Of a stretch of DNA of 64,000 nt, positions 1-11,241 are shown one piece after another. Under the pieces are notes generated by a model, which worked only from the letters and a program-made list of their open reading frames with translations, was not told where the DNA came from and searched no databases. Source of the stretch: Candidatus Sericytochromatia bacterium (GTDB lineage: Bacteria > Cyanobacteriota > Sericytochromatia > UBA7694 > JACMQJ01). The number at the start of each line of letters is the position of its first letter. The first letter of the stretch is position 1. Where the stretch lies: assembly GCA_026004035.1 (NCBI GenBank), contig BPII01000008.1, positions 1-64,000 of the forward strand, read 5' to 3'. The translations under genes and the position numbers were made by a program.

Positions 1-52
1 CCCTACTGCTCTTAAGGTGAGCAAATCCATATTTTAATAAGTTTATACTTTC

Positions 53-156
53 ATTTGAGTAATTACCTAAATTTAAAGTATTTTTTAATATAAATCTTTA
101 AAATGCTTAATATTAAAAATTTTGAGCTTATCAAAAAATAACATTAGCTTAGTACT
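53..156 (-). repeat. Dispersed repeat, copy 1 (shortened)
   Basis: This is a member of a four-copy intergenic repeat family (others near 12540, 49423 and 55893). The shared core on the plus strand reads ATATAAATCTTTAAAATGCT, followed by a segment ending in TATCAAAAAATAACATTAGC. Its orientation is opposite to the copies at 12540 and 49423. The outer arm is shorter than in those copies, and the terminal CAGTGC-type end has decayed to AGTACT. It abuts the stop codon of the EF-hand gene at 161. Confidence 0.7.
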
Positions 157-160
157 ATTA

Positions 161-636
161 CTATTTTAATAAACTACCAAGAGCACCTAAAAAACCTCCT
201 ATAACAGCACCTGTTCCTAATCCTTCTTTTCCACCTGCAACATAACCTACTGCTCCACCTACAACAGCACCTGCTAATATATCACTACCAGTTGTAGAAC
301 CATATCCCCAACCCAGCCCCAACCAGGACCAGGATAAGTAACAGGTCCATTAGGATAACCAGGATAATATGGACTTCCACCACCAGGATAAGGATAGCCA
401 GGATTACCAAAAGGATTTGTAGCATGCACTTCTCTATCATATCCTATAAATACATCTCTTCTTGCCAAAGCATGAGCGAATTCATCCACTGTTATTCTAC
501 CATCTCTATTTACGTCTGTTCTTTGTCTTGCTTGCCAATCAAAATCTAACTCTCTGTTTATACCCCAATGTCTTATAACACCATCTCTATTAAAATCATA
601 ACTAGCAGCTACTCTATATGCAAAAGGTAAATTCAT
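161..636 (-). pseudogene. Small EF-hand / glycine-zipper protein, one frameshift
   Basis: The protein would be about 158 residues. Two EF-hand-type loops are visible: DFNRDGVI near residue 14, and DVNRDGRITVDEF near residue 41, which has the canonical Asp/Asn/Asp/Glu calcium-ligand spacing. A Gly/Pro/Tyr-rich linker follows. The open frame stops at 274, but the next frame continues with a glycine-zipper tail (LAGAVVGGAVGYVAGG, then GAVIGGFLGALG) to a TAG at 161. One base is missing in a C-rich stretch near 308-313 (coding GGG where GGGG would restore frame), and the length is one base short of a multiple of three. No signal peptide is visible. Calcium binding is inferred from the loops; the zipper suggests membrane or envelope association. 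Confidence 0.6.
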
Positions 637-843
637 TTTATATTCTCCTTTAACTAATTCTTAACCTTAAGATAGTAAAAATTTTTATAAAACTTGCTAA
701 CTTAAATAATATAAATCTAAAAATTTAATATTTATTTACAAATCACAAATAAAAAAGTTAAAAATTAACTAAAAATTTACTTTCTTTTATTTATAAAAAG
801 TAATATACTTTATTATTTGTAAATCTTTATTAAGGAATATTAC

Positions 844-2273
844 TATGCAAGAAACTTTAATTAAGTTTAAGTTCTGAAGATGAAATCTTGAGTCCATTTG
901 ATAAGTGACTTAATGAATACTTGCTTAGAAAAATATCTTATAAAAAATAATTTTGTAGACAAAGATAGTTATTGATAGTTTTATTAATGATAGAAACTTC
1001 CAAAATTCAAGAAAATAAATACCAAGTTGAATGGAGCTAGCTTACGCTATAGATTATAAGAAGAAAAAACTATTGATATTTGATCCTTTATCTAAGAGAT
1101 AATTTTGAAGAGATAGACTTACCTGATAAAAGTTTTAAATTTAACGAAAATGATTGGGAAGAATGGGGAGACTCTTATTGCATAATAGATCAAGAGGAAA
1201 TTCAGAAAAAAGATCATGTAATTTTTAAACCAACTGATTTAAATGGAATAGTAATAAGAAAAGATAATAATTTTCCTTACATATACAATAGTAATTTTGA
1301 TAAACAAGTTTCTTCTTTAGTTTTGTCTAGATAATTTATTATTTGGAGCCATACCAAAAACAAAAAACTCTAGCTTGCCTTTTGATATTTTTTTATCAGA
1401 AGATAATACAAAAGATAGTTTTTACTAATAGGGACTTAGGCAAATTTTATTTATTCGATACTACTTCAAAATCTTTTATAGATGCTGTAATTTATAGGCA
1501 AGCTGGTTCTAATAAAGCTATAAACGTATTGCTATTGCTAATGACAATATTTATTTAACCGATAATACATAGCTCCTGTATTATCTGTTTATAATACTAA
1601 TACTAAAAAATTTGATAAGAAAAACTTAGGCATAGGAATGTTCTAGGTAATTTATGCTTATCACCTGATAATAAGTGGTCTATTTATAATCTAACAATTA
1701 AACCTGAGCAAAGTTTAAAACTTATCGATATTAATTCTTTTAAAGAGATCAGAAATTTTGCTTTAAAAGGAGAGTTATTTAGTTTAGGTGATTACCCTAC
1801 TGACTTGATTTCATTATCGCCTGATAATAAACATTTATTCTATGATGACTTACTTAAATGATCCTAACCCTTATACGCCTGTTATAACTGTTATTGATTT
1901 AGAAAAAGGTAAAGCTAGTAAAAGATTCTCTATAAAAGACGAGACTAAACCTATATTAATTGGGTTTTACGAAGAAAACAAATTAGGACTTGTAAATATT
2001 AGTCTTGAAAAGTTTCTCGTATAGAAAATAAACTAATGTCCATAAATGATTTAAGGGATGTTAAAAACAAATTAATAGAACTACGAAATAGTGTTGATAC
2101 AGAACAAGATCTATTAAACTTAATACTAGAGGGAAAGTACGGAAGACTTAAACGAAAATATTCAGAAGAAACTAAATGAAGAAGAGTTTTTAGAAGTTGA
2201 AGCTCAAGCATTGGAATTTGAAAATTTCGAGGAAAATCTAAAAGATGAATTCGGTGCAGGGAGTAAGACCTAA
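844..2273 (+). pseudogene. Broken beta-propeller-type protein
   Basis: The remains of one long gene are scattered over all three frames. It probably starts at the ATG at 844 and ends at the TAA at 2271-2273. Readable pieces include 1083-1334 (EEIDLPDKSFKFNENDWEEW), 1430-1500 (GKFYLFDTTSKSFIDAVI) and 1842-2024 (VITVIDLEKGKASKRFSI). Phrases such as LSPDNKHLFY and LSPDNKW recur before strand-like segments, typical of WD40/YVTN-type propellers. The last ~250 bp are Glu-rich and helical. At least six single-base shifts separate the pieces, while the residues still look normal. I recognise a propeller-like fold only, not a function. The downstream gene starts about 12 bases later, so the two were probably co-transcribed. 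Confidence 0.5.
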
Positions 2274-2284
2274 GAAAACAAAAC

Positions 2285-4659
2285 ATGTAATTCTTATCTA
2301 AAGATGCTATAAAACCTATAGTTGAAATACTAGTTGGTAGTTTTTGGCAAAAAACTCAAATAGATTTATTGGAAATAAAAGGTTATCCAAGATAAATTAA
2401 ATGAAATAGCTGAGAAAGTTAGAAAAAAACTAGAATATTATGACCTAGATATAGTAAATGTTCCAAAATTTTATGGCTCTTATCCTCTTAGAAGTCTATT
2501 ATAAATAGACAATTTATTCTTGAAATGATGGATGAAGAAGAAAGTAGAAAAAGACAAGAAGTAAAAACAGCACCTTCTAATTGTCCTAATTGTTCGGCTC
2601 CGTTACTTGGTTCTTGGGATTGTAGTGCTTGCGGTTTTTCTATTGAAAAACCTGAAGATGCTTTAAGAAAGAAAATTAGCTTCACTTAGATCATTTAGCT
2701 AATCTACAAAAGGGAAATTATTTTGTAATAGATTGCAAAAATGGTATTTTAATAGAAATTAGATCAATATGATGTTCCGGTTTGGGGTATAAATAAAGAT
2801 ACTCTTAAAATTAAAATCAATTACAGCAGCCTTTAGACTTTCAAATAGAAATACTTTGATACTTAGATTCAGAATCATCAAGTATAGTTGAAATAACACC
2901 AAAAGGTCAGATAGAGTGGGCTTATAAACCTAAAAATCCTAATGCTAAGTTAAGAAACCCTAAAGGATTAGCTGTTTTAGATGATGGACATTTAATAATA
3001 GCTGATACCGCAAATCATAGAGTTTTAGAAGTTGATCTAGATGGTGAAATAGTTTGGGAATATGGTAAAAAAGGTATCCCTGGTGACTCTCTAGTTCAGT
3101 TTAATAATCCTTCATATGTCCAAAAAACTTATGATGGAACTATTTTAGTAACTGATACAGGTAATAATAGACTAGTTGAATTTGAAAGAGTTGTTGACAC
3201 AGAGAATAATACACATAGAATTCTTAATAAACAAATTTTTTTCTTTAAAATCTCAAGCATTACAGGAAGTTAGCAAGGATTTAATTTTAGATAAACCTAT
3301 TATGGCTTTTGAAGAACTAGATTCTAACATAGTAATTTTAGATAGAAAAAGAGCTATAAGGATAAATAGAAATAATGATATTTTATGGGAATTTATTTGT
3401 AAAAATGAATGATGAAGAACTTAAGTATTGAAATTCCTGAAAGAATAACTGTTCTAAAAAATAAAGATATTTTAATAAGTGGTTCTGAAAAAGTTATTAA
3501 AATTTTACCTACAGATGAAAACAGAATTCTTTTTATATCTAGTATAGAAGAATTATCAAAAAGAACACATTTTAGTGTAGCAAAAGATAATTTCAAAAAA
3601 GCTAAAGTTGAAACACGGTAGCTTCTAATAGATATATGGGTAAAGTTGGTGATATCAAAAGATGAAATAATACTGGAAGAAAAAAAAGAAGAAGTAAAAA
3701 AAGTTAATGCAAGTAGATATATGAGGAAAGCTACTGATAAAAAAGAGCAAGAAGAAATTATTGAGGAAATACCTAAAGAAGAACTGGAAGAGCAACAAAA
3801 AAAGAAAGAACTTGATTCTTTAATAGAACAAAAAAGAAAAGAAATGGAAGATAAAACATAAAGACAATAGACCTCATATTATTTATGATAAAAATAAGGA
3901 AATACTTACCTTTATTAATACCTTGTCTATATGATAAGGAAATATTTATCTTTAATAGAGAAGGTAAAGTTTTAAGAAAAATTCCTTTGAAAGATGACAT
4001 CCTAAAAGTTGGGAAATAACCAATTTTAAAACTATTTTAATAATTTACGAGAGACTTTTTAGAAGAAATATCTATTGAGTAATAAAATTGAATTATTACA
4101 TATTGAAGGAAGTTTTAATAGTGCTACAAAATTGACATAATGGTAATATACTTAGTTACTGATAATAAAAGCTTTTTCTGTAAAAGAGATAAATAGTAAT
4201 TTAGAAATCATTTGGGAATATAAAGATACAGATAGATTTTTAATACCTTCATTATGCAAATAAAATATCTATCAAGTGGTAATGTTTTGATAACATATTC
4301 AAATGCTCATATTATTAAAGAAATTGATCATTAATTCTAATTTGATTTGGTCATTTGGTGAAAGCAAAAAATCTGGTAATGACGATAAGCATCTTTTTGC
4401 ACACTCCATTCTCAGTTAGATTGAATAATAGCTAATACTTTAATAACTGATACCAAAAATTCAAGAATATTAGAGAGTAGATCAAAGTGGTGAAAGTTGT
4501 TTGGTTGTTTAATTCAAATGATAGATATTAAAATTTCTAAATCCTTTGTATTCTACAAGATTAAAGAATGGTAATACATTACATAATTCATTCTTCTTAT
4601 AAGCAATTTTTAGAAATAGATAAAGAATGGTAAATCAAGTTTGGAGATTTGTTATCTAA
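2285..4659 (+). pseudogene. Broken zinc-ribbon + NHL-repeat protein
   Basis: A second long frame-scrambled gene. Near 2575-2640 it encodes a zinc ribbon with two CxxC pairs (CPNCSAPL and CSACGF). From about 2880 come NHL-type propeller repeats: NPKGLAVLDDGHLIIADTAN, then VLEVDLDGEIVWEYG, then GTILVTDTGNNRLVEFER. Similar phrases recur to about 4640 (for example NTLITDTKNSRILE). A Lys/Glu-rich helical insert lies at 3646-3861. The stretch 2880-3220 is clean for over 100 codons, while 3860-4660 shifts frame roughly every 60-100 bases. NHL propellers usually mediate protein or ligand binding; the exact role is unknown. The start is uncertain because the first ATG at 2285 is followed directly by TAA. 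Confidence 0.5.
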
Positions 4660-4670
4660 TAATCTCATAA

Positions 4671-5653
4671 ATGATATTTCTTTTTGATAAATACCCTCAA
4701 TTAAAGAAGTTACCTTATATAAGCTCTAGGAGAGTTCCCAACTCCTTTAATAAAAAAAGACATTTACTAATTAATAATGAACTTATGGATAAAATGTGAT
4801 AATTTCATCAAATAAGAAGTATGGTGGTAATAAGGTCAGAAAGTTAGAATTCTCTCTCGCACAAGCTATAAATAAAAAGTGCTATCAAGAATAATAACAG
4901 GTGGTGGAATTGGTTCTCATATGACAATAGCTATTTCACTATTTGCAAAGGAATATGGATATAAAGACAAACTCTATCTTATTTAAACAACCTATTAATA
5001 ACCATGTTAAAGAAAATCTTATTTTAACTAAAAAATTAAGTGATAGTATTAATATTAGTGATAATTATTTTTTCTTTATTAAAAACTTTATAGTTGAAAT
5101 AATAAAATACTCAATAAAAGATAAAAAAATACCTTATGTAATATTACCAGGAGATACAAATGTAATAAGTAATTTAGGTTATTTAAATGCTTTTTATGAA
5201 ATAGAAAAACAATTTATAGAAAGTAACAAAAAATTTCCTGATTTTATATTTGTAGCTGGTGGTTCAGGAGGAACATTAACAGGGTTACTATGTGGTTTAA
5301 TATTATCAAATAAAAGCTCAAAAATTATTGCTTCCTGTGTTTCTAGTAAATTAATTTTAAATTACTTTAATATAGAAAATCTTGTAAGAAAAACTTTTAA
5401 GTTTTTAAACAAATATAATATTGATACACCAAAATATAATATTAATGATTTTTTAGAAATAGATTTCAGCTCATTAGGAAAAGGATATGGATATTTACAG
5501 ATAATTCAATTAAAGCTATGGAAATTGCTAAAGTTAATAATATAATATTAGATCCTACTTACACATCAAAATCATTTTCTACTTTACTTAGAATATGATA
5601 AGAAATTTAAAAATAAAACTTTTTTATTTATTAATACTTACTGTGGTAACTAA
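4671..5653 (+). pseudogene. Broken PLP enzyme, D-cysteine desulfhydrase / ACC deaminase family
   Basis: A probable start at 4671 gives MIFLFDKYPQLKKLPYIS. The next frame gives LGEFPTPLIK, then SKKYGGNKVRKLEF, whose Lys in GGNKVRKLE is the PLP-binding lysine region of this family. TGGGIGSHMTIAISLFAKEY follows. A clean stretch at 4960-5500 contains YVILPGDTNVISNLGYLNAF and FVAGGSGGTLTGL, the glycine-rich phosphate-binding loop. The C-terminus (DPTYTSKSFSTLL, then a shift) ends at a TAA at 5651-5653, overlapping the 3' end of the opposite pspA-like gene by four bases. Several single-base indels at 4700-4960 and 5500-5600 break the frame. The family releases ammonia from D-cysteine or related amino acids; the substrate cannot be told here. 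Confidence 0.6.
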
Positions 5654-6359
5654 AGTTTTTTTTCTATATTTATTCCTTCTTTTTTTAATGCCATTTGTCT
5701 TTTTAATTCTTCTAACTCGCTTTTTTGCTGCAAGATTTGTAGCTTTTTGTTTTATATTTTTTAATTTAACATCTAAATTTTGAGATGCAATTTCTTTATT
5801 AACTTGTACTTCTGCTTCAAGTTTTTGTATATCTTCTCTTACTGAAGTAAGAGCCTTAAGGTCAGCATCAACTGATAAACTTGATAATTGCTCTTGTATT
5901 TTTTTTTGTACCAAAGCATTTTCTCTTTTTGCAAGCATTTTTTCTTTTTCTGCTTTTAATTTTTCTATCTCAGCTTGAAAAGCTATCAGATTAGACTTTG
6001 CTTCTTCAGCTTGGTTACTTAACACTTTCAAGTTCTGCTTGTATTCTTTCTATGTCAGCTGTCAAAGCGTTTTTTTGTTCTATTAGTAATAAAGAAACTT
6101 CATCATCACCTTCTTGTATAGCTATAGGTAATTGTTGTTGAATTTCCTTAAGCTTTTGTGATTTTTCTTCTAATTCTTTTTGAAGTTTATTTCTTAAATA
6201 AACTATTCCTGAAACAGCTTTTAATAGTTTTTGATGTTGCTCTACTCTCTTATTTATAGCTGCTTCATAAACTAATTCAGGATTATTTTTTTCTAAGCCC
6301 TCTACAAATAAACTTAAAAATCCTTTCCATAAATTAGATAATCTTGAAAAAAAACTCAT
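5650..6359 (-). pseudogene. pspA: PspA/IM30 (Vipp1-like) membrane-stress protein, two frameshifts
   Basis: The start gives MSFFSRLSNLWKGFLSLFVE, an amphipathic N-terminal helix followed by long coiled-coil helices (QHQKLLKAVSGIVYLRNKLQ), the hallmark of PspA/IM30 proteins that form rings or filaments on the inner membrane under envelope stress. The frame ends at 6015, and the coiled coil continues in the next frame (LSNQAEEAKSNLIAFQAEIE). A second shift near 5712 in an A-run restores a natural end (SELEELKRQMALKKEG) with a stop at 5650. Removing one base at each site gives 235 residues, normal for the family. The start is supported by an AGAGG-like site just upstream. The gene is either genuinely broken or carries two consensus errors. 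Confidence 0.7.
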
Positions 6360-6437
6360 TTTTTACCTCTTAAAATTTCTTATTACTATTATAACATAAC
6401 CATAACTAATCAATTTATTTTACATAAATATTAATTT

Positions 6438-8029
6438 TTATTTTTTAACTACATTAAGTCCAAGCTTTTTAATTGCTTCATTAAAAAATACCTATGCCAT
6501 GTTTCATTTTTATAAATACCTTTAACTTTAAAAGGTATATAAAGTATTTTCAAATATGCTTTTAAAATATTTAGGATGAAATTTTTTCATCAAAATGTTT
6601 TAAGCCAATTTTCAGTTTCAATTCCAAATTTATCTAGTGAATTATATATATTAGAAAAAGGTCTAACTTGAAAAGTTCTAACAAGTTATTTTAAATTTAT
6701 TTAATTTATTTTCTCTTTTGTATTTTTTATAAAATTCTAATGATTGCTCAAATGTTTCTAAAAAATCTCTTTCTGTTTCTCCTGGATAACCAACAAATAA
6801 ATTTACAAAAGTATTTACATTGTTATCTACTAAATAATTAATAGAGTTTATAATCTCTTGATTAACCTTTTTTTTATTCATATCATTCCAAAGTTTCCTG
6901 TGAAAATGATTCAACACCAAGTATTGACACAAACAAACCATTTCTACTTAACATCCTTAACTAAATCTTCTTTTAATTGTGCTCTAAAAAATATCCTCCC
7001 CAATTAAATTTATAGATATTTGAACTTAAAATATTAGAAAAACTCTTCAAGCCATTGATTAGAAGAGTTTATTAAACTATCTGATATGCTAAAAGTATTA
7101 ATATTATGTTTTTCATAAAGTATTTTCATATCATATATAAACTTTTTCAGGGCTCTCTCTCTCTTAAATTTTTTTCCAAATAAACTATGTTCAGAGCAAA
7201 AATGACATCTAAAAGGACAACCTCTATTTGAATATACAGATATTAATTTAGGATTAAACAAGTTTAAATCTATATCAGAATAATCAGGTGTTGGTAAATC
7301 TTCTAAATTCATATTTTGTGAAAAAGTATCTAAATTATAAATATTTGATAATGTTTTAACTCCGATTATATTATCAACATTTTCATTATTAACTATTGAA
7401 GTGATTATTTTATAAAAAGGTTCTTCACCTTCTCCTATAACAACATAATCAGCTATTCCTGATAATAATAACAATTCTCTACTAGTTTTTACCCTGTGTT
7501 ATCTGTGGTCCTCCAAAAACGATTTTTGTTTTAGGATTATTATTTTTAATAAGTAATGCCATAATTACAGATAAATAAAAGTTTGTGGTATATAAACTAA
7601 ATCCTATTAAATCGTAATTTTCAAAATATTTTTAAATTTCTTAGTGGCAAAATAATTTGTTTTTTTTAATTTATTTATTATAAAATCAGGTAAAAAACCT
7701 CTTTCTAGTGCCCACACCTTAGCTTGTTTTTCATTTCGGTTCTAATATACTTTTTATAGTTTTATTATCTTGATAATTCTTTATAACAGATGCTATTAAA
7801 GGTAAATCGTATATATCACTAACCATATTGATTTTTAAAGGTTATATTTGGTAAAGTTGAATTTCCCCATATATCATTTGATTCTTTATCTAATCTTAAA
7901 TCTATTGTTCCTTATTTCAATATTTTTAATTTTTTCTTTTATATATGCTGATATACATGCATTACCTAGATGAGGAATTAAGAAATCATTGTCTTGAAAA
8001 GATGGTAATACTGAAAGTAAAATTTTCAT
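6438..8029 (-). pseudogene. Broken B12-binding-type radical SAM protein
   Basis: The start codon at 8029 directly follows the transaldolase stop (TAA then ATG). The N-terminus reads MKILLSVLPSFQDNDFLIPH, as in cobalamin-binding radical SAM enzymes. Other frames give GFSLYTTNFYLSV and VFGGPQIT (B12-binding domain), then a clean stretch with YVVIGEGEEPFYKII and NRGCPFRCHFCSE, the CxxxCxxC motif for the [4Fe-4S] cluster that cleaves SAM. Further on, NTFVNLFVGYPGETERDF is the usual TIM-barrel strand. The end is NEAIKKLGLNVVKK. Many single-base indels break the roughly 530-residue protein. Reaction and substrate are unknown; relatives include methyltransferases and cofactor-biosynthesis enzymes. 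Confidence 0.65.
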
Positions 8030-8992
8030 TTATAATTTACTTTTTATATAATCTTCTAATTTTATAATATCTTTAGAAAAATTTCTTATACCTTCAGAAA
8101 GTTTTTCAGTTGCCATCTGATCCTCATTAAGTAGCCATCTAAAAGTTTTTTCATCTATAATTTTATATTCATCTTTACAATTTTTTTCAGCATAGTCTTT
8201 TGACAAATTTAAATCTAGTTTAGAATAATTGTTTTCTAATTCTGCTAATAAATTTGGGCTTATGGTTAATAAATCACATCCTGCTAACTCTTTAATTTGT
8301 CCTGTATTTCTAAAACTTGCACCCATAACAAAAGTTTTTATATTGTATTTTTTATAATAAGAATAAATTCTTTTTACTGATTTAACTCCCGGATCTTCTT
8401 TTGGTTCATAATAATCTTTTTTTTCAAAATTTTTATACCAATCTGTTATTCTTCCAACAAATGGTGAAATTAAAAATACATTTGCTTGAGCACAAGCTTG
8501 AGCTTGAACAAAACTAAATAAAAGAGTTAAGTTACAATGTATGCCTTCTTTTTCAAGTTCTTCAGCTGATTTTATTCCTTCCCAAGTAGACGCAATTTTT
8601 ATAAGTATTCTGTCTTTTTTGATACCTTCTTGATTATACATTTTTATTAATTTTTTAGCTTTATTAATTGTTCCTTCGATATCAAAAGATAATCTAGCAT
8701 CTACTTCTGTTGATACATATCTTGGAACTACTTTAAGAATTTCTACTCCAAAGCTAACAAATAATTTGTCTATAATATTTGTTAAAAGTTCATCTTCACT
8801 ATTAGAAATATTTTTTCCATATTCTATAGCTGAATTTACTATACTTTGATATTCTGGCATTTGAGCAGCATTATATAGTAAAGATGGATTAGTTGTAGCA
8901 TCAGTAGGCTTATATTTACTTATAGAGTTTATATCTCCTGTATCAGCTACAACAGTAGTATATTCTTTCAATTGTTCTAAAACATTTTTCAT
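8030..8992 (-). CDS. tal: Transaldolase
   Basis: This 320-residue cytosolic enzyme moves a dihydroxyacetone unit between sedoheptulose-7-phosphate and glyceraldehyde-3-phosphate in the non-oxidative pentose phosphate pathway. The N-terminal [10 protein letters not shown] motif is present, and the Schiff-base lysine is K132 in [11 protein letters not shown], the same number as Lys132 of E. coli TalB (317 residues). GRITDW and [10 protein letters not shown] are further family motifs. A strong AGGAGG site sits just upstream of the ATG. The broken radical SAM gene begins on the base after this stop, so the two formed a transcription unit. The gene is intact and confidently named. Confidence 0.95.
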   Translation of the reverse strand: MKNVLEQLKEYTTVVADTGDINSISKYKPTDATTNPSLLYNAAQMPEYQSIVNSAIEYGKNISNSEDELLTNIIDKLFVSFGVEILKVVPRYVSTEVDARLSFDIEGTINKAKKLIKMYNQEGIKKDRILIKIASTWEGIKSAEELEKEGIHCNLTLLFSFVQAQACAQANVFLISPFVGRITDWYKNFEKKDYYEPKEDPGVKSVKRIYSYYKKYNIKTFVMGASFRNTGQIKELAGCDLLTISPNLLAELENNYSKLDLNLSKDYAEKNCKDEYKIIDEKTFRWLLNEDQMATEKLSEGIRNFSKDIIKLEDYIKSKL

Positions 8993-9019
8993 AAATAACC
9001 TCCTTGAATATAATTGTAT

Positions 9020-9048
9020 AGTATAATGAATATTTTTATTAAGTTTAA
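9020..9048 (-). promoter_or_regulatory. Putative sigma-70 promoter for transaldolase
   Basis: Read on the minus strand, TTAAAC (9048-9043) is followed by a 17-base spacer and TATACT (9025-9020). This is a fair -10 match with a weak -35, placed about 27 bases before the transaldolase ATG and upstream of its AGGAGG site. It overlaps the last codons of the upstream gene. Confidence 0.4.
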
Positions 9049-9683
9049 CTTTTAGATAATGCCCAAGAAAATCTTGATGGAAAAATACATACTTCTAATA
9101 TAAGGCTTAGTATTTTTATATAATCTTCTATTTTTACTAAATTACTTATATCTTCTATTTCTTGTTCTATAAGTCCTATCTCAGACATTATATTTACTCT
9201 TTGAGCTTCTAATGAGTTTAATTCTGAATTTAATCTTGTTCTTTTAAAAAAGTATGTAAAGAAATTCTTTTTAGCTATTTCTATTTCTTTACTTTTAAGT
9301 TCTATTTTCTCATCTAATTCTTCTAAACTTTTTTTGCATTTTTTAAATTTCTCGCTTAATTGTTCTAAACCTTTATTTAAATCATTATTATATTTTTGTC
9401 TATAAATATCTCCTTTACCATCATGAAAATCTTCACTTAAACTAAATAACATTGTTCTTGCTAAGTGCAAAATTGACAAATTTTCTCTGTCTAAATCAAG
9501 ACCAAAAATTATACACTTTATTGTTTTTTCAGTATTACCGTTTAATAAGCTTGATAATGCACCTTGATAAATATCACTTGAATCAATATAAACAAAATCC
9601 AATCCCTTTAGATATCTTGCTGACTTAACTTCACCAAGTGTTTTTAGTAAAACATTTTTTAAAGGAACACTTTCTTTTTTCAT
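9045..9683 (-). CDS. Hypothetical coiled-coil protein
   Basis: I do not recognise this 212-residue protein. Residues 1-95 look globular ([20 protein letters not shown], then [20 protein letters not shown]), with no signal peptide or membrane span. Residues 100-180 are Lys/Glu/Leu-rich and predicted coiled coil, with a short aromatic patch ([11 protein letters not shown]) in the middle. The last 30 residues are hydrophobic ([14 protein letters not shown]). It lies upstream of transaldolase on the same strand and may share its transcript, but a separate promoter candidate sits at its 3' end. It is divergent from gatB. The frame is clean and codon use matches its neighbours, so it is likely real. 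Confidence 0.65.
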   Translation of the reverse strand: MKKESVPLKNVLLKTLGEVKSARYLKGLDFVYIDSSDIYQGALSSLLNGNTEKTIKCIIFGLDLDRENLSILHLARTMLFSLSEDFHDGKGDIYRQKYNNDLNKGLEQLSEKFKKCKKSLEELDEKIELKSKEIEIAKKNFFTYFFKRTRLNSELNSLEAQRVNIMSEIGLIEQEIEDISNLVKIEDYIKILSLILEVCIFPSRFSWALSKS

Positions 9684-9786
9684 TTAAAAAAAAAATTGAA
9701 TATAGATTAATATTACCAAATAAAAATTAATATTAAAATATTATTATGCTAAAATTTTAGAAAATATTTTGGGAGATTTTAAAATT

Positions 9787-11241
9787 ATGGAATATGAAAG
9801 TATAATTGGACTAGAAGTTCATGCTGAATTATTAACTAAAACAAAAATATTTTGTTCTTGTCCAGCTGAATTTGGAGGGAATCCAAACACACACGTTTGT
9901 GAAATTTGCTTAGGAATGCCCGGAGTATTACCTGTATTAAATAAAAATGTTGTAGAATTTTCTTTAAAAGCAGCTAGAGCTTTGAATTGTAGTATTCTTG
10001 AAGAATGCAAGTTTGATAGAAAAAATTATTTTTATCCTGATTTACCAAAAGCTTATCAAATATCACAATATGATAAACCAATAGCTGTAAATGGATTTAT
10101 AGAAATCAATTCTAATGGTAATAAAAAGAAAGTAGGAATAACGAGAATACATATGGAAGAAGATGCTGGAAAATTAGTTCATGTTGGTTCTGATAGATTA
10201 TCCGGTTCCACTCATAGTTTAGTTGATTATAATAGAGCTGGAGTTCCACTTATAGAAATAGTAAGTAATCCTGATATGAGGTCAAGTGAAGAAGCAAAAG
10301 CTTATATGGAAGAATTAAGAAACATACTTTTATATATAAAGGTATGTGATGGAAAAATGCAAGAAGGTAGTTTAAGGTGTGATGCTAATGTTTCTGTAAG
10401 AAAAAAAGGTAGCGAAAAATTTGGAACAAAAGTTGAAATAAAAAATTTAAATTCTTTTAAATCATTACAAAGAGCTATTGATTATGAAATACAAAGACAA
10501 ATTGAAGAGTTAGAAACAGGAGGTAAAATACTTCAAGAAACTAGATTATGGGATGAAAATAATTCATGCACGATATCTATGAGAGTGAAAGAAGAAGCTG
10601 ATGATTATAGATATTTTCCTGAACCTGACTTAGTAAGTTTATTTATAAGTAGTGAGTGGATAAAAAATATTGATGAAAATCTTCCTGAATTACCTAAAAA
10701 TAAAAGAGAAAGATATATAAATCAATTAGGATTATCTGAATATGATGCTACAACAATAGTCAATTCTATTGAATTAATGGAATTCTTTGAAAATACTATA
10801 AAGTTGCAAGTAAATCCTAAATTGGTAGCTAATTGGCTTATGGGTGATATTTCAGCTTTTCTTAAAGAAGAAAAAATTGAATTAAAAGATACAAAATTAA
10901 AACCAGAGATTCTAAAAGAAATGATAGAATTAATAGAAAAAGGGATAATAAGTGGTAAAATAGCAAAAGAAATATTACCTGAAATGATAAAAAATGGAAC
11001 TAATCCTTTAAAAATAGTTACTGATAGAGGACTTACACAAATAAATAATGAAAATGAAATTATAAATATTGTTAAAAAGGTTATAGAAAAAAATCCTAGT
11101 CAAGTAGAACAATTTTTAAATGGTAAAGAAAAAATTATTGGATTTTTAGTTGGTCAAACAATGAAGGAAAGTAAAGGAAAAGCTAATCCTGAATTAGTGA
11201 ATAAAATATTATTAAATGAATTGAATTTTCTAAAAAAATGA
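9787..11241 (+). CDS. gatB: Aspartyl/glutamyl-tRNA amidotransferase subunit B
   Basis: GatB is the kinase/amidotransferase subunit of GatCAB, which converts Glu-tRNA(Gln), and often Asp-tRNA(Asn), to the amide form. Its presence implies the indirect route to Gln-tRNA. Signatures include [20 protein letters not shown] near the N-terminus, a paired-cysteine zinc-type site (CSC then HVCEICLG), and [17 protein letters not shown]. The C-terminal YqeY-like tail domain is present. The chosen ATG at 9787 (484 residues) has GGGAG about 11 bases upstream; a longer frame from a TTG at 9769 would swallow that site. The stop overlaps the next start (ATGA). gatA and gatC are not in the window. Confidence 0.95.
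   Translation: MEYESIIGLEVHAELLTKTKIFCSCPAEFGGNPNTHVCEICLGMPGVLPVLNKNVVEFSLKAARALNCSILEECKFDRKNYFYPDLPKAYQISQYDKPIAVNGFIEINSNGNKKKVGITRIHMEEDAGKLVHVGSDRLSGSTHSLVDYNRAGVPLIEIVSNPDMRSSEEAKAYMEELRNILLYIKVCDGKMQEGSLRCDANVSVRKKGSEKFGTKVEIKNLNSFKSLQRAIDYEIQRQIEELETGGKILQETRLWDENNSCTISMRVKEEADDYRYFPEPDLVSLFISSEWIKNIDENLPELPKNKRERYINQLGLSEYDATTIVNSIELMEFFENTIKLQVNPKLVANWLMGDISAFLKEEKIELKDTKLKPEILKEMIELIEKGIISGKIAKEILPEMIKNGTNPLKIVTDRGLTQINNENEIINIVKKVIEKNPSQVEQFLNGKEKIIGFLVGQTMKESKGKANPELVNKILLNELNFLKK

Noticed and set aside
9769-9786. A TTG start for GatB
   Set aside because: It would overlap the only plausible Shine-Dalgarno (GGGAG), and the ATG at 9787 gives the standard GatB N-terminus.
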